A DNA stretch of 64,000 nucleotides from Cytophagaceae bacterium (GTDB lineage: Bacteria > Bacteroidota > Bacteroidia > Cytophagales > Spirosomataceae), in contig JADKIR010000004.1 in NCBI GenBank assembly GCA_016722655.1, forward strand, positions 2,170,001 to 2,234,000, in the 5' to 3' direction. The stretch's first letter is position 1. Each line of letters starts with the position of its first letter. Under the pieces are notes generated by a model that was given only the letters and a program-made list of their open reading frames with translations, had not been told where the DNA came from and searched no databases. Below are positions 26,402 to 35,060 of this stretch, piece after piece. A program made the position numbers and the translations under genes.

Positions 26402-27637
26402 TTAGCCAAGTTTTAAAAGTTTTTTTGAAGGTTTATTCATTTTCATCAAAATCTCTGTATCACGGGCGATTTTGTGGTCTGTAAGCTTGGCATAAATCTG
26501 TGTTGTTTTCAGGCTACTATGTCCTAAAATTTGGGCTACGGTTTCCAAAGGTACTCCACTGCTAAGAGCCCAGGTAGCGAAAGTATGCCGGGCAATGTGC
26601 ATGGTTAAGACTTTAGTAAACCCGCAGAGATCACCTATTTCTTTTAAGTAGGCATTCATCTTCTGATTGCTTAACATCGGAAGGCAAGTGCCTTTTATTT
26701 CACATTGTGGGTGATCCTGGTATTTTTTCAAAATTTCTTCTGATTGGGGCAGTAATGGTATTCTTGATTTCTTTTGGTTTTTGGTTCTATTGATATGTAT
26801 CCATTTTTTTCCATCCACACCCTGGATAATATTATCAGTATTTAATTTCTGAGCATCAGAAAATGAAAGGCCGGTATAACAACAAAATGCGAAGATATCC
26901 CTTACCTGGTCAAGCCTGTTTATTTTAAATGGTTTAGAGGTAAGAACCCCAAGCTCATTTTCAGTAAGAAAATCTTTTTGTACGTCTTCATTTTTCATCT
27001 TAAATGATAAAAATGGGTCTCGTTCAATCCATTCGTTCTCATAAGAAATTCTGATGATTTTTTTAAAATGGGTCAAGTATTTATTGGAGCAATTGGTTCC
27101 GAGGTTTGCTTCTGTTTTGAGGTAAAATTCATATTCAGTAATAAATGAATGTTTAAGGTCATTTAATGAATAGTCCGAAACCTTGAAGTTTTTCTTTAAA
27201 AATCCCTTCAGGTGATCCAGAGAAGTTAAATACTTTGAATAGGTTTTAGCTGAATAGTCTTTCCCAATTAAAGCTTTCATATTTTGGTTATGAAAATTGT
27301 ATGCTTCAATTAAGGTTTTTTGGCTTTCAGAAATACCCAAAATCTGATTCTTTAAAACTTCGGCTGTTATGATTTTTCCTTTGTGCGTGAGAGTGGTTAA
27401 TTCATCATAAACTTTGCTTTGAAGGACTTCAAGATAGGTGTTAATTCCTCTTGCATCTTCGGAATTTCCAGCCACCCGATTCTTGTCAGGATTCCACCTG
27501 TTTGGCTGCACATAACGCTTGGTGGCGATTTCAGAACGCTTACCATTTATGGTAATTCTAAGGTAGATGGGAGAGTCCCCATTTGATTTGGATTTCGACC
27601 TTTTTAAGTAGAAAAGAAGTGATAAGTTTTTAAGCAT
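26402..27637 (-). CDS. Tyrosine recombinase (integrase) of the island
   Basis: The 411-aa protein has an arm-type DNA-binding domain at the N-terminus (LFYLKRSKSKSNGDSPIYLR), a SAM-like core-binding domain, and a C-terminal tyrosine recombinase domain with HIARHTFATWALSSG, ILGHSSLKTTQIY and the Tyr nucleophile. The position of the first catalytic Arg reads TGLSFSD instead of TGLRxSE; the same Ser substitution is known in IntDOT of CTnDOT, so this should be an active variant. It lies 236 bases from the 3' end of tRNA-Asp and points away from it, the classical position for an integrase of a tRNA-targeted island. Confidence 0.93.
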   Translation of the reverse strand: MLKNLSLLFYLKRSKSKSNGDSPIYLRITINGKRSEIATKRYVQPNRWNPDKNRVAGNSEDARGINTYLEVLQSKVYDELTTLTHKGKIITAEVLKNQILGISESQKTLIEAYNFHNQNMKALIGKDYSAKTYSKYLTSLDHLKGFLKKNFKVSDYSLNDLKHSFITEYEFYLKTEANLGTNCSNKYLTHFKKIIRISYENEWIERDPFLSFKMKNEDVQKDFLTENELGVLTSKPFKINRLDQVRDIFAFCCYTGLSFSDAQKLNTDNIIQGVDGKKWIHINRTKNQKKSRIPLLPQSEEILKKYQDHPQCEIKGTCLPMLSNQKMNAYLKEIGDLCGFTKVLTMHIARHTFATWALSSGVPLETVAQILGHSSLKTTQIYAKLTDHKIARDTEILMKMNKPSKKLLKLG

Positions 27638-27725
27638 TTGTAAGTATTATTTATGTATAAAAATAATAAAAAAACACCTAAAAAACAAGAGATAACTTGC
27701 TGAATATTAAATTTTTATATACTTT

Positions 27726-27774
27726 TTGGTGACCTTATTTTTCTAAAAAAAGAGGTCACCTAAGAGGTCACCAA
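27726..27774. repeat. Putative arm-type recombinase sites, right end
   Basis: Three copies of the half-site AGGTCACC are present: TTGGTGACCT at 27726 (inverted), GAGGTCACC at 27752 and GAGGTCACC at 27764. The direct pair matches the repeat at 1102-1124 inside the left end. They lie between the integrase promoter and the tRNA, where arm sites are expected. Confidence 0.55.
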
Positions 27775-27816
27775 AGGATTGAGAAAAAGTGAATAATTTG
27801 GTGGGGTATATAAACG

Positions 27817-27850
27817 AAAAACCCTACAAATCAATGATTTATAGGGTTTT
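27817..27850 (-). terminator. Terminator downstream of tRNA-Asp
   Basis: On the minus strand AAAACCCTATAAATCA and TGATTTGTAGGGTTTTT form a long stem with a T tail, 23 bases after the tRNA 3' end. This is island-derived sequence that replaces the original terminator now at 1000-1030. Confidence 0.75.
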
Positions 27851-27872
27851 GAATCAATTTGTACTTGATTGA

Positions 27873-27895
27873 GCGGTCCGGACGGGGCTCGAACC
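27873..27895 (-). other. Putative attR core in the tRNA-Asp 3' end
   Basis: The 23 bases include the acceptor strand and 3' T-arm of the intact tRNA gene and match 1031-1053 in 22 of 23 positions in direct orientation. Together they define an island of about 26.86 kb. Confidence 0.8.
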
Positions 27896-27947
27896 CGCGA
27901 CCCCCTGCGTGACAGGCAGGTATTCTAACCAACTGAACTACCGAACC
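27874..27947 (-). tRNA. tRNA-Asp (GTC)
   Basis: The minus strand folds as a cloverleaf. The acceptor arm pairs GGTTCGG with CCGGACC, followed by discriminator G73 (typical of tRNA-Asp). The D-arm is GTTCAGTTGGTTAGAAT. The anticodon stem is CCTGC/GCAGG with loop CTGTCAC, anticodon GTC at 27913-27911, and the T-arm is CGGGTTCGAGCCCCG. CCA is not encoded. Its 3' end is the integration target of the island. Confidence 0.96.
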
Positions 27948-28100
27948 AAAAGGCGTTTTTTGTAAACGTGGTGCAAAGATAGCATCTTAATTTTACTTGT
28001 CAATACCCCACCGGAAAAATTATATTAAGTTTTTTAATCCATTTGGCTTAATTTTCTTATTATGAATTACTTAAAATAAAAAGTTTTTTTGAATAAAAGC

Positions 28101-28136
28101 TCCCTCTCCTTCTGGAGAGGGCGGGGGGTGAGGTTT
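28101..28136. repeat. G/C-rich hairpin repeat R1, after ileS
   Basis: CCCTCTCC and GGAGAGGG form a hairpin, followed by GGGGGGTGAGG. It ends at the ileS stop codon. It belongs to the same family as the repeats bordering the DUF559 cassette (29841-29881 and 30303-30342) and the one upstream of ileS (32203-32242). Confidence 0.85.
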
Positions 28137-31100
28137 TTAAGAAATTACAGAAATATTTACCAATAGTATATATTCGTCCATTTCTATCTCAGAAAGATTT
28201 TCAAAATCGCTTCCGATTTCAATCGATAGAGCTTGTACTTCGGTACCAATATAATCCTTGAAAGCATCTACTGCATCGGCAAGTTCCTGATTGTTGTTTT
28301 TGAGTTTAATCACAATCTTATCGGTCACTTCAAAGCCACTGTCTTTTCTCAGATTCTGAATACGGTTTACAAAATCACGGGCGATACCCTCTTGCTTAAG
28401 AGCTTCGTCAATATGGATGTCAAGGGCAACTGTAAGTCCACCTTCCACGGTTACCAACCATCCCGGTATATCCTCAGTTAGTATCTCCACATCGGTCAAT
28501 TCAATATTAAAACCATTCAGACTTATTTTTCCTTCATTTTCAAGGTTTTTCAAAGTTGCGGCATCCATTCCTGAGATAGCGTCGGCCACTGCCTTCATGT
28601 CTTTGCCGTATTTAGGTCCCAGAGTTTTGAAATTAGCCTTCACTTTTTTCTTCAATACACCACTTTCATCGTCCAGGAATTCGACTGATTTTATGTTCAC
28701 CTCAGATTTGATAATCGGTATCACATGCTCAATCTGCTTTTTGACTTTTTCTGAGAAAACCGGCAGCAGAATTTTTTGGAGCGGCTGTCTTACTTTCAGG
28801 CCTGATTTTTTACGCAGAGCATGTACCATAGAGCAGATGTTCTGAGCGAGCGTCATGGATTCTTCCAGATCAGCATCTACCCAGTCGGCTTCGTAAGGAG
28901 CCCATTCGGTAAAATGCACCGATTCGTATTTGAATGGCGTGTTTTTCTCTACTGATTCCTCCCTGATACCGTCGGTAAGGTTTTTATAGAGCCACTCAGC
29001 ATAGAATGGAGCTATCGGAGACATCAGCTGGGCTACAGCTGCCAGACAATGCTGAAGTGTCTGGTAGGCCCCACGTTTATCATCGGTCAATTCTCCCTGC
29101 CAAAAACGCCTCCTGTTGAGTCTCACATACCAGTTGGAAAGATCGTCATTGACAAAATCCTGAACCAAACGACCAGCCTTTGTAGGATTATAATTGTCAA
29201 ATTCTTCAGATACTTTCTTAATCAAAGTGTTGACTTTCGAAATAATCCAGCGGTCAAGTTCGGTGAGCTTTTCTTTGGGCACACGGTTAAACTGCTCTAT
29301 CTGATAGACATCGAGATTTGCGTAAAGGGCAAAGAAATTATAAGTGTTGGTCAATGTTCCAAAAAACTTTCTTTGGGTCTCCTGAATACCTTCGATGTTA
29401 AAGCGGAGGTTATCCCAAGGCTCGGCGTTGGTGATCATGTACCAGCGGGTAGGGTCAGCACCATATTTTTTCAGGGTTTCAAATGGATCAACAGCATTGC
29501 CCAATCTTTTCGACATTTTGTTGCCGTTTTTGTCGAGCACCAAACCCGTTGAAATCACATTTTTGAATGCCACTGAGTCAAACAGCATCCCGGCAATGGC
29601 GTGCAATGTGAAAAACCATCCACGGGTCTGATCTACCCCTTCAGAAATAAAATCTGCAGGATATGATTTATCAAATATATCCTGATTTTCAAACGGATAG
29701 TGCCACTGAGCATAAGGCATAGCACCAGAGTCAAACCAAACATCTATGAGGTCAGGTTGACGGTACATTACTTTTCCTGATGGGGATAATAAATAGATTT
29801 CATCCACATGCGGGCGGTGGAGGTCGAATAACTCATTTGACCTCACCCCCTGCCCCTCTCCTGGGGAGAGGGGAGTTTTTTTATTTGAATAATAGGAAGA
29901 ATCTTTTTTAAGATTTTCAATAATTTCACAGATTGAAGAAATTACTTTATTTAAATCGCTTTTTACCTCATCATTTGTAAATCTTATAACCTTGAATCCT
30001 TCGTAGTTTAAAAATTCCTCTCTTGCTTGATCAAATATCTTTTGTTCCTCTATATCATGGATTTCACCATCTATTTCTATAACCAGGTTTAGAGAAATAC
30101 AAACAAAATCTACAATATAACCCTCAATTGCATGCTGTCTCCGAAATTTTACTCCCAGTTTGTTATTTCGTACCTCTTGCCATATTAAATCCTCGCTTTC
30201 GGTTGGATTCTTTCTATTTTCACGGGCATAATTCTTTAATTTTTCAAGCCAAACTTTAGCATCCGCCCTAAATACTCTATTTACTCGGTTCTCTTCAGAA
30301 CTAACTCCCCTCTCCTCAGGAGAGGGGCTGGGGGTGAGGTTTAAAGAATCATTTATCTTTTCATCAACCTGAGGTTTACTCGCCTCATACCTCTCCAAAA
30401 ACTCTCTGTTCTTCTCAGCCTCTTTTTCCCCCAATTTCCCTGAATCCAAAGCTGAGTTCACTGCCTCAATCAGTTCTTTTACAGAGCCTATACATACTTC
30501 TTCACCGTCTTCACTCCTCCAGATAGGTAACGGAGTGCCCCAATATCGGCTACGGCTCAGATTCCAGTCAACCAGGTTTTCCAGCCAGTTGCCAAACCTT
30601 CCAGAACCCGTACTTTCAGGCTGCCAGTTAATGGTTTTGTTGAGTTCTACCAGTTTCTCCTTGGCAGCGGTTGTTCTGATAAACCAGCTATCTAAAGGAT
30701 AATAAAGAACCGGCTTGTCTGTTCGCCAGCAATGAGGGTAGGGGTGGTCAAATTTCTGAACATTGAAGGCCTTGTTTTCAGTTTTTAGCTTGATGGCAAT
30801 CCTTTCATCTACCGAAAGGTATTTGTCGCGACCCTGTTTTTTCTTTTCTTCTTCTATTTCTTCTGCCGAATAATACGCTTCTTTTACATACTCAAGGGCG
30901 TAGTCACTTACTTCTTTCACAAAACGACCTTTACGGTCAACCAATGGCATCTCTTTTCCTGACTCATCCTCAACCATTATGGCCGGGATGCCATGTTGCT
31001 GAGCTACCCTGAAGTCATCCGCCCCGAAAGTAGGAGCAGTATGTACAACACCTGTACCGTCTTCGGTTGTTACAAAATCCCCGATGATGATTCTGAATGC

Positions 31101-32108
31101 CGGACTTTTGGGCTGTACATAAGGCATCAGTTGTTCGTATTCCATACCATTTAATTGGCTGCCTTTTACTTCAGTAATTATGGTCCATGGAATCACTTTT
31201 TTGTCAGAATTCTCAAAACCTTCAAAATCTCCCTCTTTTCCTTTTTCTGTAAAATATTTTCCTGCCAAATCTTTGGCAATAATCACATTTATAGGTAGAT
31301 AAGTGTAAGGATTGAAGGTTTTTACCAACACATAATCAATATTTTTTCCAACCGTCAGTGCCGAATTCGATGGAAGCGTCCATGGAGTGGTAGTCCATGC
31401 TAACACATACACTTCGCCTTTAGCAGCATCAAACAAAAACTCTGATTTGTGATTTTTAATCAGTTTAAACTGTGCCGTAAGTGAGGTGTCTTTTACATCA
31501 CGATAGCAACCAGGTTGATTCAGCTCGTGTGAGCTCAAACCTGTTCCGGCGGCAGGTGAAAACGGCTGAATAGTATATCCTTTGTAAAGCATGCCTTTTT
31601 TATAAAGCTCTTTCAAAAGATACCAAATCGACTCAATGTATTCGTTTTTATAGGTGATATATGGGTCTTCCATGTCCACCCAGTAGCCCATTTTGTCGGT
31701 CATGTCCTGCCATAAATCAGTGAATCGCATCACAGCTTCACGGCATTTTTGGTTGTATTCGGCGACAGTTATTTTTTTGCCTATGTCTTCTTTTGTTATA
31801 CCCAGTTCTTTTTCAACCTGTAGCTCTACAGGCAGACCATGCGTGTCCCATCCTGCTTTGCGTTTTACTTGAAAACCCCTGAGTGTTTTGTATCTGCAAA
31901 AAATATCCTTGATAGTACGAGCCATCACGTGGTGAATGCCCGGCGTGCCGTTGGCTGATGGCGGACCCTCATAAAATGTAAAACTTGGGCTTCCTTCTCT
32001 TACTTCAATGGATTTTTGAAATATGTCGTTTTTTTGCCAAAAATCTAAAATTTCATCCGCCAGATCGGCATAATTCACAGACTTGTACTCGGGGTATCTC
32101 ATTATCAA
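28137..32108 (-). CDS. ileS: Isoleucyl-tRNA synthetase with an in-frame DUF559 insertion
   Basis: This 1323-aa class I synthetase charges tRNA-Ile. The HIGH motif appears as PSANGTPGIHH (about residues 50-60) and KMSKS as NKMSKRLGN (about 863-871). The CP1 editing domain and the C-terminal anticodon-binding region are present. Residues about 589-756 are foreign: they begin NLTPSPSPEERG, encode a DUF559 nuclease-fold domain and end TPLSPGEGQGVRSNE. Without them the protein is about 1155 residues, the usual Bacteroidota length. The insert lies after CP1 and before DLHRPHVDEIYL and the KMSKS loop, in a variable linker, and keeps the frame open. The gene is essential, so the fused protein should be functional unless another ileS exists. 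Confidence 0.95.
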   Translation of the reverse strand: MIMRYPEYKSVNYADLADEILDFWQKNDIFQKSIEVREGSPSFTFYEGPPSANGTPGIHHVMARTIKDIFCRYKTLRGFQVKRKAGWDTHGLPVELQVEKELGITKEDIGKKITVAEYNQKCREAVMRFTDLWQDMTDKMGYWVDMEDPYITYKNEYIESIWYLLKELYKKGMLYKGYTIQPFSPAAGTGLSSHELNQPGCYRDVKDTSLTAQFKLIKNHKSEFLFDAAKGEVYVLAWTTTPWTLPSNSALTVGKNIDYVLVKTFNPYTYLPINVIIAKDLAGKYFTEKGKEGDFEGFENSDKKVIPWTIITEVKGSQLNGMEYEQLMPYVQPKSPAFRIIIGDFVTTEDGTGVVHTAPTFGADDFRVAQQHGIPAIMVEDESGKEMPLVDRKGRFVKEVSDYALEYVKEAYYSAEEIEEEKKKQGRDKYLSVDERIAIKLKTENKAFNVQKFDHPYPHCWRTDKPVLYYPLDSWFIRTTAAKEKLVELNKTINWQPESTGSGRFGNWLENLVDWNLSRSRYWGTPLPIWRSEDGEEVCIGSVKELIEAVNSALDSGKLGEKEAEKNREFLERYEASKPQVDEKINDSLNLTPSPSPEERGVSSEENRVNRVFRADAKVWLEKLKNYARENRKNPTESEDLIWQEVRNNKLGVKFRRQHAIEGYIVDFVCISLNLVIEIDGEIHDIEEQKIFDQAREEFLNYEGFKVIRFTNDEVKSDLNKVISSICEIIENLKKDSSYYSNKKTPLSPGEGQGVRSNELFDLHRPHVDEIYLLSPSGKVMYRQPDLIDVWFDSGAMPYAQWHYPFENQDIFDKSYPADFISEGVDQTRGWFFTLHAIAGMLFDSVAFKNVISTGLVLDKNGNKMSKRLGNAVDPFETLKKYGADPTRWYMITNAEPWDNLRFNIEGIQETQRKFFGTLTNTYNFFALYANLDVYQIEQFNRVPKEKLTELDRWIISKVNTLIKKVSEEFDNYNPTKAGRLVQDFVNDDLSNWYVRLNRRRFWQGELTDDKRGAYQTLQHCLAAVAQLMSPIAPFYAEWLYKNLTDGIREESVEKNTPFKYESVHFTEWAPYEADWVDADLEESMTLAQNICSMVHALRKKSGLKVRQPLQKILLPVFSEKVKKQIEHVIPIIKSEVNIKSVEFLDDESGVLKKKVKANFKTLGPKYGKDMKAVADAISGMDAATLKNLENEGKISLNGFNIELTDVEILTEDIPGWLVTVEGGLTVALDIHIDEALKQEGIARDFVNRIQNLRKDSGFEVTDKIVIKLKNNNQELADAVDAFKDYIGTEVQALSIEIGSDFENLSEIEMDEYILLVNISVIS
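29841..30342 (-). mobile_element. DUF559 cassette bounded by inverted G/C-rich repeats, inside ileS
   Basis: A segment of about 500 bases bounded by R2 (29841-29881) and R3 (30303-30342), which are inverted copies of one repeat (CCTCACCCCC..CCCCTCTCC and its complement) and each contain a hairpin. The middle encodes a DUF559 (Vsr-like PD-(D/E)XK fold) domain: NPTESEDLIWQEVRNNKLGV, FRRQHAIEGYIVDFVC, LNLVIEIDGEIHD and GFKVIRFTNDEV. The whole is open in the ileS frame and adds about 168 residues. The repeats translate into low-complexity Pro/Ser/Gly linkers. It looks like a small mobile unit that has inserted without breaking the host frame. Confidence 0.85.
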
Positions 32109-32202
32109 GATAAAATATTCTTTTGTAATCTAAAATAAGTCCGCAAGTTACGAATTTTGTATGTAAAAATTAAGCAATTCAAGAGTCAATATCTCCCTAA
32201 TT

Positions 32203-32242
32203 AAAGTCCATCTCCTTCTGGAGAGGGATTTAGGGTGAGGTT
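32203..32242. repeat. G/C-rich hairpin repeat R4, upstream of ileS
   Basis: CCATCTCCTTCTGGAGAGGG followed by ATTTAGGGTGAGG is a diverged copy of R1 in the same orientation. Together R1 and R4 bracket ileS. Intergenic copies like these are frequent in Bacteroidota. Confidence 0.8.
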
Positions 32243-32342
32243 TATTATTGTTAAGTTTATTGATTTTTCTAAATATAAAATAGAGTTTAGTATCTGTGAA
32301 AATTAATAAAACAAAGAATTTAAAGTTTATTACTCTGTATTT

Positions 32343-32975
32343 TTGCAAAAAAACAAAACCAAATTGGAGTTAATCTCTTATGTGACTATTGGGGGAACCA
32401 TTGCATTTGCTGCTTCGGGAGCTTTGGCAGGAATCAGGAAAGGGCTGGATATTTTCGGTGTTACGGTGGTGGCCTTTGTGACCTCCATTGGTGGTGGTAC
32501 GGTAAGAGATATCCTTTTGGGCAAGTTTCCCATCCGCTGGCTTTTTGATAGTCAGATTCTTTTGCTGATAGTGGTAGTATCGGTTATCACAGTTTTTTTT
32601 AGAAAATATATCATCAAACTCGACAAAACACTCCTGTTGTTTGACACCATCGGGTTGGCATTCTTTACCGTAAAAGGGCTCGAAGCCGGGCTAGATATAG
32701 GCCTTGGGAAAATTGCCTGTATGATTTTAGCTACTGTCACTGCCAGTTTTGGAGGTGTGGTCAGAGATATTATTTTGAATGAAATCCCGGCGATTTTTCA
32801 CAAAGAAATTTATGCTACTGCGGTTATTTTTGGCTGTTTATTTTACTTTGTGTTACAATATTTTGGTTTACAAACCGGTATCATTCAGAATCTGGTGATT
32901 GGGCTAATCATTTTAATAAGATTATTGGCGGTCAAATTCAATATTTCCTTACCCAAAATCCTCCAAAATCAATGA
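32343..32975 (+). CDS. TRIC/UPF0126 family membrane channel protein
   Basis: The 210-aa protein is two tandem copies of the UPF0126/TRIC three-helix module. The first holds GTIAFAASGALAGIRKGLDI and TSIGGGTVRDILLG, the second FDTIGLAFFTVKGLEAG and SFGGVVRDIL. Prokaryotic TRIC proteins form trimeric cation channels in the inner membrane. The frame opens with TTG at 32343; there is no in-frame ATG before the first helix, so TTG at 32343 or at about 32364 is used. Its stop overlaps the waaA start by ATGA. Confidence 0.88.
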   Translation: MQKNKTKLELISYVTIGGTIAFAASGALAGIRKGLDIFGVTVVAFVTSIGGGTVRDILLGKFPIRWLFDSQILLLIVVVSVITVFFRKYIIKLDKTLLLFDTIGLAFFTVKGLEAGLDIGLGKIACMILATVTASFGGVVRDIILNEIPAIFHKEIYATAVIFGCLFYFVLQYFGLQTGIIQNLVIGLIILIRLLAVKFNISLPKILQNQ

Positions 32976-34219
32976 ACCTGATAGCCAATATTACCTCTTT
33001 TTTCTATCAGGTATTGATAAATGCCTTTTCGGTGGTACTGCCCGTTTTGGCCAGGGTTAGCCCCAAATTGAATGAGTTTTATCGTGGAAGGCTTGAAAGT
33101 GAAGACGTTTTGAAAAATTTCGAATCAAATCCTATCCTCAAACCTGTTGTCTGGTTTCATTGTGCTTCTTTGGGTGAATTTGAACAAGGTCGGCCCGTCA
33201 TCGAGGCTTTCAGAGCACAATATCCCAATTATTTCATTTTGCTGACTTTCTTTTCGCCTTCGGGTTACAAGGTTAGAAAAAACTATAATCAGGTCGATAA
33301 GGTAATGTATTTGCCTGTTGACACCAGAAAAAATGCTGAAAGTTTTTTAAAGATTTTCAAGCCCGAAGTTGTAGTTTTTGTGAAATATGAATTCTGGCCA
33401 AATTTTGTAAACGCAATCAAAAATTCAGAAGCAAAATTGATAGGCATTTCGGTTATTTTCCGGCCAAAACAGATTTTTTTTAAATGGTACGGTTCATATT
33501 TCAGGAATATTCTCAGAAATTTTGATCATTTTTTTGTCCAAAATCAATCCTCAGGAAACCTTCTAAAAGATTTAACATTGGAAAATTTCACTGTTTCGGG
33601 AGATACCCGTTTTGACCGAGTTAAACAAAATGCAAAGAATGTTTCCCAAATAGATAAAATCAAAAATTTTGTTCAGGAAAATTCCGTTCTGGTCGCTGGG
33701 AGTGTTTGGCCTAAGGATTTGGAAGTATTGAAGCCGGTTTTCAAAGCTTTTCCCGAAATGAAAATTATTCTTGTGCCGCATGATATTCATCCGGAAGAAA
33801 TAAATGAATGGAAAAATTCCCTGGATGCGGTCTTGTTTTCGGAGGAAATAAATACTGAAAAACAACTCTTAATTATTGATGCAGTGGGCTATTTGTCAGC
33901 TATTTACCAGTATGCCGATTACGCTTACGTGGGTGGAGCCTTCGGTAAGGGCCTGCATAATATTCTCGAAGCAGCAGTTTTTGGTGTCCCTGTTTTTTTT
34001 GGAAATAAAAATTATCAAAAATTTCAGGAAGCTGTAGATCTTGAAAAACTAGCCGTAGCTTTTTCGGTTGGAAACAGTAGCGAAATGGTTGAAAAAATGA
34101 AATATTTTTTGGAAAATAAAACAGCAAAACAAAAAGTAAAAGATCTGGCCCAAAGCTATATTGAATCGGGAGCAGGAGCAACCGATGATATTCTTAAATA
34201 TTTAGCAAAAAGCAGGTAG
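32972..34219 (+). CDS. waaA: 3-deoxy-D-manno-octulosonic acid (Kdo) transferase
   Basis: This 415-aa protein is a GT30 Kdo transferase that adds Kdo to lipid A precursor at the inner membrane. Diagnostic stretches are VWFHCASLGEFEQGRPVIEA with the catalytic Glu, FFSPSGYKVRKNY, and in the C-terminal GT-B half YAYVGGAFGKGLHNILEAAV. A hydrophobic N-terminus (NITSFFYQVLINAFSVVLPV) anchors it to the membrane. Length is normal. The start overlaps the upstream channel gene by four bases, so the two are coupled. Confidence 0.95.
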   Translation: MNLIANITSFFYQVLINAFSVVLPVLARVSPKLNEFYRGRLESEDVLKNFESNPILKPVVWFHCASLGEFEQGRPVIEAFRAQYPNYFILLTFFSPSGYKVRKNYNQVDKVMYLPVDTRKNAESFLKIFKPEVVVFVKYEFWPNFVNAIKNSEAKLIGISVIFRPKQIFFKWYGSYFRNILRNFDHFFVQNQSSGNLLKDLTLENFTVSGDTRFDRVKQNAKNVSQIDKIKNFVQENSVLVAGSVWPKDLEVLKPVFKAFPEMKIILVPHDIHPEEINEWKNSLDAVLFSEEINTEKQLLIIDAVGYLSAIYQYADYAYVGGAFGKGLHNILEAAVFGVPVFFGNKNYQKFQEAVDLEKLAVAFSVGNSSEMVEKMKYFLENKTAKQKVKDLAQSYIESGAGATDDILKYLAKSR

Positions 34220-34262
34220 ATTGACATTTTGTGGTTATTTTGCCTGTATATTCTAACCCCCG

Positions 34263-35060
34263 ATGACTGTAAGTATCATAGGAACAGGTAATCTTGCCTG
34301 GCATTTGGCACGTGTTTTTGAAAAAAATAACATCGAAATCTCTGAAATTTATAGTCGGGAGCTGAGTAAGGCCATTTTACTCACCGACGATCTTTATCAA
34401 TCGAACCCAACAGATCAACTCGATTTTTCAGATAGCAAAGCCAAAATTTTCATAATTTGTGTTTCAGATGATGCCATCGAGCAGATTTGTGCCCGAATTG
34501 TGCTGCCTGAAAATTCGATTCTTGTGCATACTTCCGGAGCAAAAAGCATAGAAATTTTAGACGGAACTTTGAAGATTTATCATGATTTGGAAGTGAAAAC
34601 CGGGGTATTTTATCCTGTGATGACATTTAAAAAAGGTAAATCAGTCGATTTTTTAAAAATTCCGGTTTGCATAGAGTCCAACGACGAAAACACCAAACAA
34701 ACGTTGATAAAACTTGCGAAAGTCATTTCTGATGAGGTTTATATACTTAACTCTGAAGAAAGGCTAGCTCTACATGTTGCTGCAGTTTTTGCCAACAACT
34801 TTACCAATCACTTACTTGCCCTTTCCAAAGCGATTTTAGATGCCGAAGATCTGGATTTTGAAATATTAAAACCCATAATTACTGAAACTTTCAAAAAAGC
34901 TCTCTCATCGCGACACCCTGCCGAAGTGCAAACCGGCCCCGCCATGCGAAACGACCTTCTGACTTTAAAATCGCATCTTGATTTTATTTCCGATGACGAC
35001 GACCTTGCCAAAGTTTATAAAACGCTTTCAGAAAGTATCAAAGATTGGCATCAGAACTGA
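34263..35060 (+). CDS. Rossmann-fold DUF2520 protein (ProC/F420-reductase-like)
   Basis: The 265-aa protein opens with a dinucleotide-binding motif, VSIIGTGNLAWHLARVF (GxGNxxxH), continues with FIICVSDDAIEQI and VHTSGAKSIEIL, and ends in a helical DUF2520 dimerisation domain (LHVAAVFANNFTNHLLAL, SSRHPAEVQTGPAMRND). Such proteins are predicted NAD(P)-dependent oxidoreductases with unknown substrate. It follows waaA by 43 bases in the same direction and may share its transcript. Length is normal. Confidence 0.88.
   Translation: MTVSIIGTGNLAWHLARVFEKNNIEISEIYSRELSKAILLTDDLYQSNPTDQLDFSDSKAKIFIICVSDDAIEQICARIVLPENSILVHTSGAKSIEILDGTLKIYHDLEVKTGVFYPVMTFKKGKSVDFLKIPVCIESNDENTKQTLIKLAKVISDEVYILNSEERLALHVAAVFANNFTNHLLALSKAILDAEDLDFEILKPIITETFKKALSSRHPAEVQTGPAMRNDLLTLKSHLDFISDDDDLAKVYKTLSESIKDWHQN

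Noticed and set aside
28417..29631. Several plus-strand open frames opposite ileS
   Set aside because: They are shadows of the ileS coding strand with no independent features.
32148..32348. Minus-strand open frame of 66 codons
   Set aside because: It runs through repeat R4 (translated as PHPKSLSRRRW) and lacks any coding character.
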